The notes beneath the pieces were generated by a model that was not told where the DNA came from, ran no database searches, and saw nothing but the letters and a program-made list of their open reading frames with translations. Below, in pieces: positions 3,791 to 5,035 of a stretch of DNA of 5,035 nt. This stretch comes from an uncultured Eubacteriales bacterium (lineage in GTDB: Bacteria; Bacillota; Clostridia; UMGS1883). The stretch covers positions 1-5,035 of the forward strand of contig CAJJUC010000166.1 of the NCBI GenBank assembly GCA_905195005.1, in the 5' to 3' direction. Both the position numbers and the translations under genes were made by a program. Position 1 is the first letter of the stretch. Every line of letters begins with the position of its first letter.

Positions 3791-5035
3791 TCTCTGCTTC
3801 TCCGTTCTGAGCCGTGTTATATCGGTCAGCTCGGTGTTATACTGGTTAAAGCGGCTGAGAAGAATGTCGGCAAGCGCATTCGCCGTGTCAAGCGATGTAA
3901 GGCAGGCAACGCTGAGCTGAAGAGCGCGGCGGTGAAGCCTGAGATATTTCTCATTCTCCTGCGGTTTACCGGAGTTGGTGTAAATAATATAACCGATTTT
4001 TCCGGAATCGAGCAGCGGATAAATTCTTCCGTCCTCAACGCTTTCCGCACGTATTCCGAGCGCCTCTATAATTATTGCGCTTTTCTCATCGGCATATATT
4101 TCAAGGTGCGCATCGTCAAGCTTCTTCGCAAGCTCGATAAGGTCGTATTTATCCTTTGAATCAACGCTTATATAAACTCCCGTTTTGCTTTCAAGATTAA
4201 AGCCTGCGGAAACAAGACCCTTGTAAAGCGCCTCGTTAAGCGTTTTTCCGATTCCGAGCACCTCGCCCGTTGATTTCATCTCGGGACCAAGGATTGAATT
4301 TATCCCGGCAAGCTTTTCAAATGAGAACACGGGAACCTTAACCGCATAGTACGGCGGCATCGGGTGAAGCCCCGTTCCGCAACCGATATCCTTAAGCGCC
4401 ATTCCCTGCATAACCTCTGTTGCAATGTCAACCATCGGGATTCCCGTCACCTTGCTGATATAGGGCACCGTTCTGGACGCGCGCGGATTAACCTCAATAA
4501 CATAAAGCTCATCGTCCGAAATAAGGTACTGAATGTTTACAAGCCCTCTTGTTTTCAGCGAAAGCGCAAGCTTGACGGAGCAGTCAACGATTTTTTCAAG
4601 CATTTTGTCGTTCACATTGAACGGAGGATAAACCGCAATCGAATCGCCGCTGTGAACGCCGGCGCGCTCGATGTGCTCCATTATTCCCGGAATGAGAACA
4701 TCGCTTCCGTCGCTGATAACGTCAACCTCAAGCTCTTTTCCCATCATATATTTATCAACAAGCACCGGGTTGTCGATTTTCTGCGAAAGGATGATTTCCA
4801 TATAGCGCGCAACATCGTCGGGCGTATATGCTATCGTCATGTTCTGACCGCCGATAACATATGACGGGCGCAGCAGCACGGGATATCCAAGCTTTTCCGC
4901 TGCGGCATGAGCCTCGGCAAGCGTCATAACGGTCAGCCCTTTCGGGCGCTTTATTCCGAAGCGTTCCAGAAGCTCGTCAAACTGCTCGCGGTCCTCCGCC
5001 ATATCAATGCTTTTTGCCGATGTTCCGAGGATTTT
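2957..5035 (-). CDS. carB-dapF: CarB (C-terminal half) fused to diaminopimelate epimerase DapF; 5' end outside window
   Basis: 692 residues are visible and the frame is open at 5035. Residues 1-285 are the second ATP-grasp half of the carbamoyl-phosphate synthase large subunit. They begin at the KILGTS motif (near E. coli CarB residue 666) and include RPSYVIGGQNM, DKYMMGKELEVD, the GIMEHIERAGVHSGDSIAVY segment and EVNPRASRTVPYISK. This half phosphorylates carbamate using ATP. Residues 286-about 400 are the MGS-like regulatory domain, with weak effector-site conservation. After a linker of about 15-20 residues, residues 416-692 (277 aa, normal DapF length) are a complete DapF. It shows KMQGTGDDY, FNADGSEG, GNPHCV, INTEFV, VWERGNGET and ACGTGACA. 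DapF converts LL- to meso-diaminopimelate for lysine and peptidoglycan. The first catalytic Cys is Ala. There is no stop or frameshift between the parts. The product should be cytoplasmic and act with CarA, which is not in the window. Stop TAG is at 2959-2957, followed by a strong terminator. Confidence 0.95.
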   Translation of the reverse strand, partial: KILGTSAKSIDMAEDREQFDELLERFGIKRPKGLTVMTLAEAHAAAEKLGYPVLLRPSYVIGGQNMTIAYTPDDVARYMEIILSQKIDNPVLVDKYMMGKELEVDVISDGSDVLIPGIMEHIERAGVHSGDSIAVYPPFNVNDKMLEKIVDCSVKLALSLKTRGLVNIQYLISDDELYVIEVNPRASRTVPYISKVTGIPMVDIATEVMQGMALKDIGCGTGLHPMPPYYAVKVPVFSFEKLAGINSILGPEMKSTGEVLGIGKTLNEALYKGLVSAGFNLESKTGVYISVDSKDKYDLIELAKKLDDAHLEIYADEKSAIIIEALGIRAESVEDGRIYPLLDSGKIGYIIYTNSGKPQENEKYLRLHRRALQLSVACLTSLDTANALADILLSRFNQYNTELTDITRLRTEKQRISFIKMQGTGDDYIFINNFDGSVTCPESLSILFSDRHCGIGADGLVLIEKSSVADAKMRIFNADGSEGKMAGNSIRCVGKYLYDSKTVNKPKMTIETGSGVRELELHCFNSMVNLVTVDMGKVCFEPAKIPVDLPDKKIIERDVRIGGRPYKITCLSIGNPHCVVICSNVYNIDLKSVGPEFESASIFPERINTEFVKIIDRKTIRMRVWERGNGETPACGTGACAAAAAAVEAGFCDKNTDISVRVDGGELTVRYTDDAVYLTGNAVKVFEGVLEY
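3833..4180 (-). other. MGS-like (allosteric) domain of CarB, divergent
   Basis: The domain begins at GVYISV (visible residue 286) and ends near TSLDTANALADIL. It has the alternating strand/helix pattern of the CarB C-terminal domain, which binds UMP, IMP or ornithine-linked signals in E. coli. The effector loops differ from the E. coli text as I recall it: DATHGTA is replaced by YADEKSA, NKVHEGRP by a shorter ESVEDGRI, and INTTSGR by YTNSGK. Phosphate-binding Thr and Lys residues appear lost, so regulation by nucleotides is probably changed or absent here. The fold call is firm; the loss of binding is inference. Confidence 0.75.

Noticed and set aside
3680..4159. Plus-strand 159-aa open frame
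   Set aside because: It is antisense to the CarB/DapF coding sequence, with no family resemblance and no RBS that I can see; a shadow of the real gene.
4364..4864. Plus-strand 166-aa open frame
   Set aside because: It is antisense to the highly conserved ATP-grasp half of CarB; its His/Arg/Asn-rich text is typical of a shadow frame.

Overview
The window looks like chromosomal DNA from a low-to-moderate GC anaerobic Bacillota (class Clostridia, probably a gut Oscillospirales-type bacterium). The grounds are strong AAGGAG/GGAGGT ribosome binding sites, U-tract terminators, a secreted protein with Listeria-Bacteroides (Flg_new) repeats, and a clostridial-looking CarB and DapF. The genus is inference. 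All genes lie on the minus strand, so transcription runs from high to low coordinates.

Right part (5035 to 2957): the 3' half of carB (second ATP-grasp half and MGS-like regulatory domain), open to the window edge. It continues in frame, with no stop, into a full-length diaminopimelate epimerase (DapF) domain. One polypeptide would therefore join carbamoyl-phosphate synthesis (arginine/pyrimidines) to the last epimerase step before meso-diaminopimelate (lysine/peptidoglycan). The DapF part keeps the second catalytic Cys but has Ala at the first catalytic Cys and Asp at the substrate-binding Asn of the GxGND motif, so its activity is in doubt.

Middle (2956 to 2668): a 289-base intergenic region. 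In transcription order it holds a 24-bp hairpin terminator inside a larger imperfect inverted repeat, two direct repeats 21 bp apart (possible activator site), a second hairpin with a U tract, and a TATAAT -10 element with no good -35.

Left part (2667 to 84): a probable two-gene operon. An unrecognised 86-aa protein is followed 13 nt later by a 769-aa secreted protein with a signal peptide, three beta-rich/Ig-like regions and four full plus one partial Flg_new repeats of about 78 aa. The last repeat is cut short. Within about 20-30 nt of its end, the sequence changes into a different frame encoding a recognisable piece of a PPC/DUF296-domain protein, which runs off the left edge. The secreted protein has thus lost its C-terminus, and any cell-wall anchor, at an apparent deletion, rearrangement or assembly junction.

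I did not find a clearly new multi-gene system. The strongest leads are the CarB-DapF fusion with the altered epimerase site, the chimeric left-hand junction, and the structured control region ahead of the secreted-protein operon.
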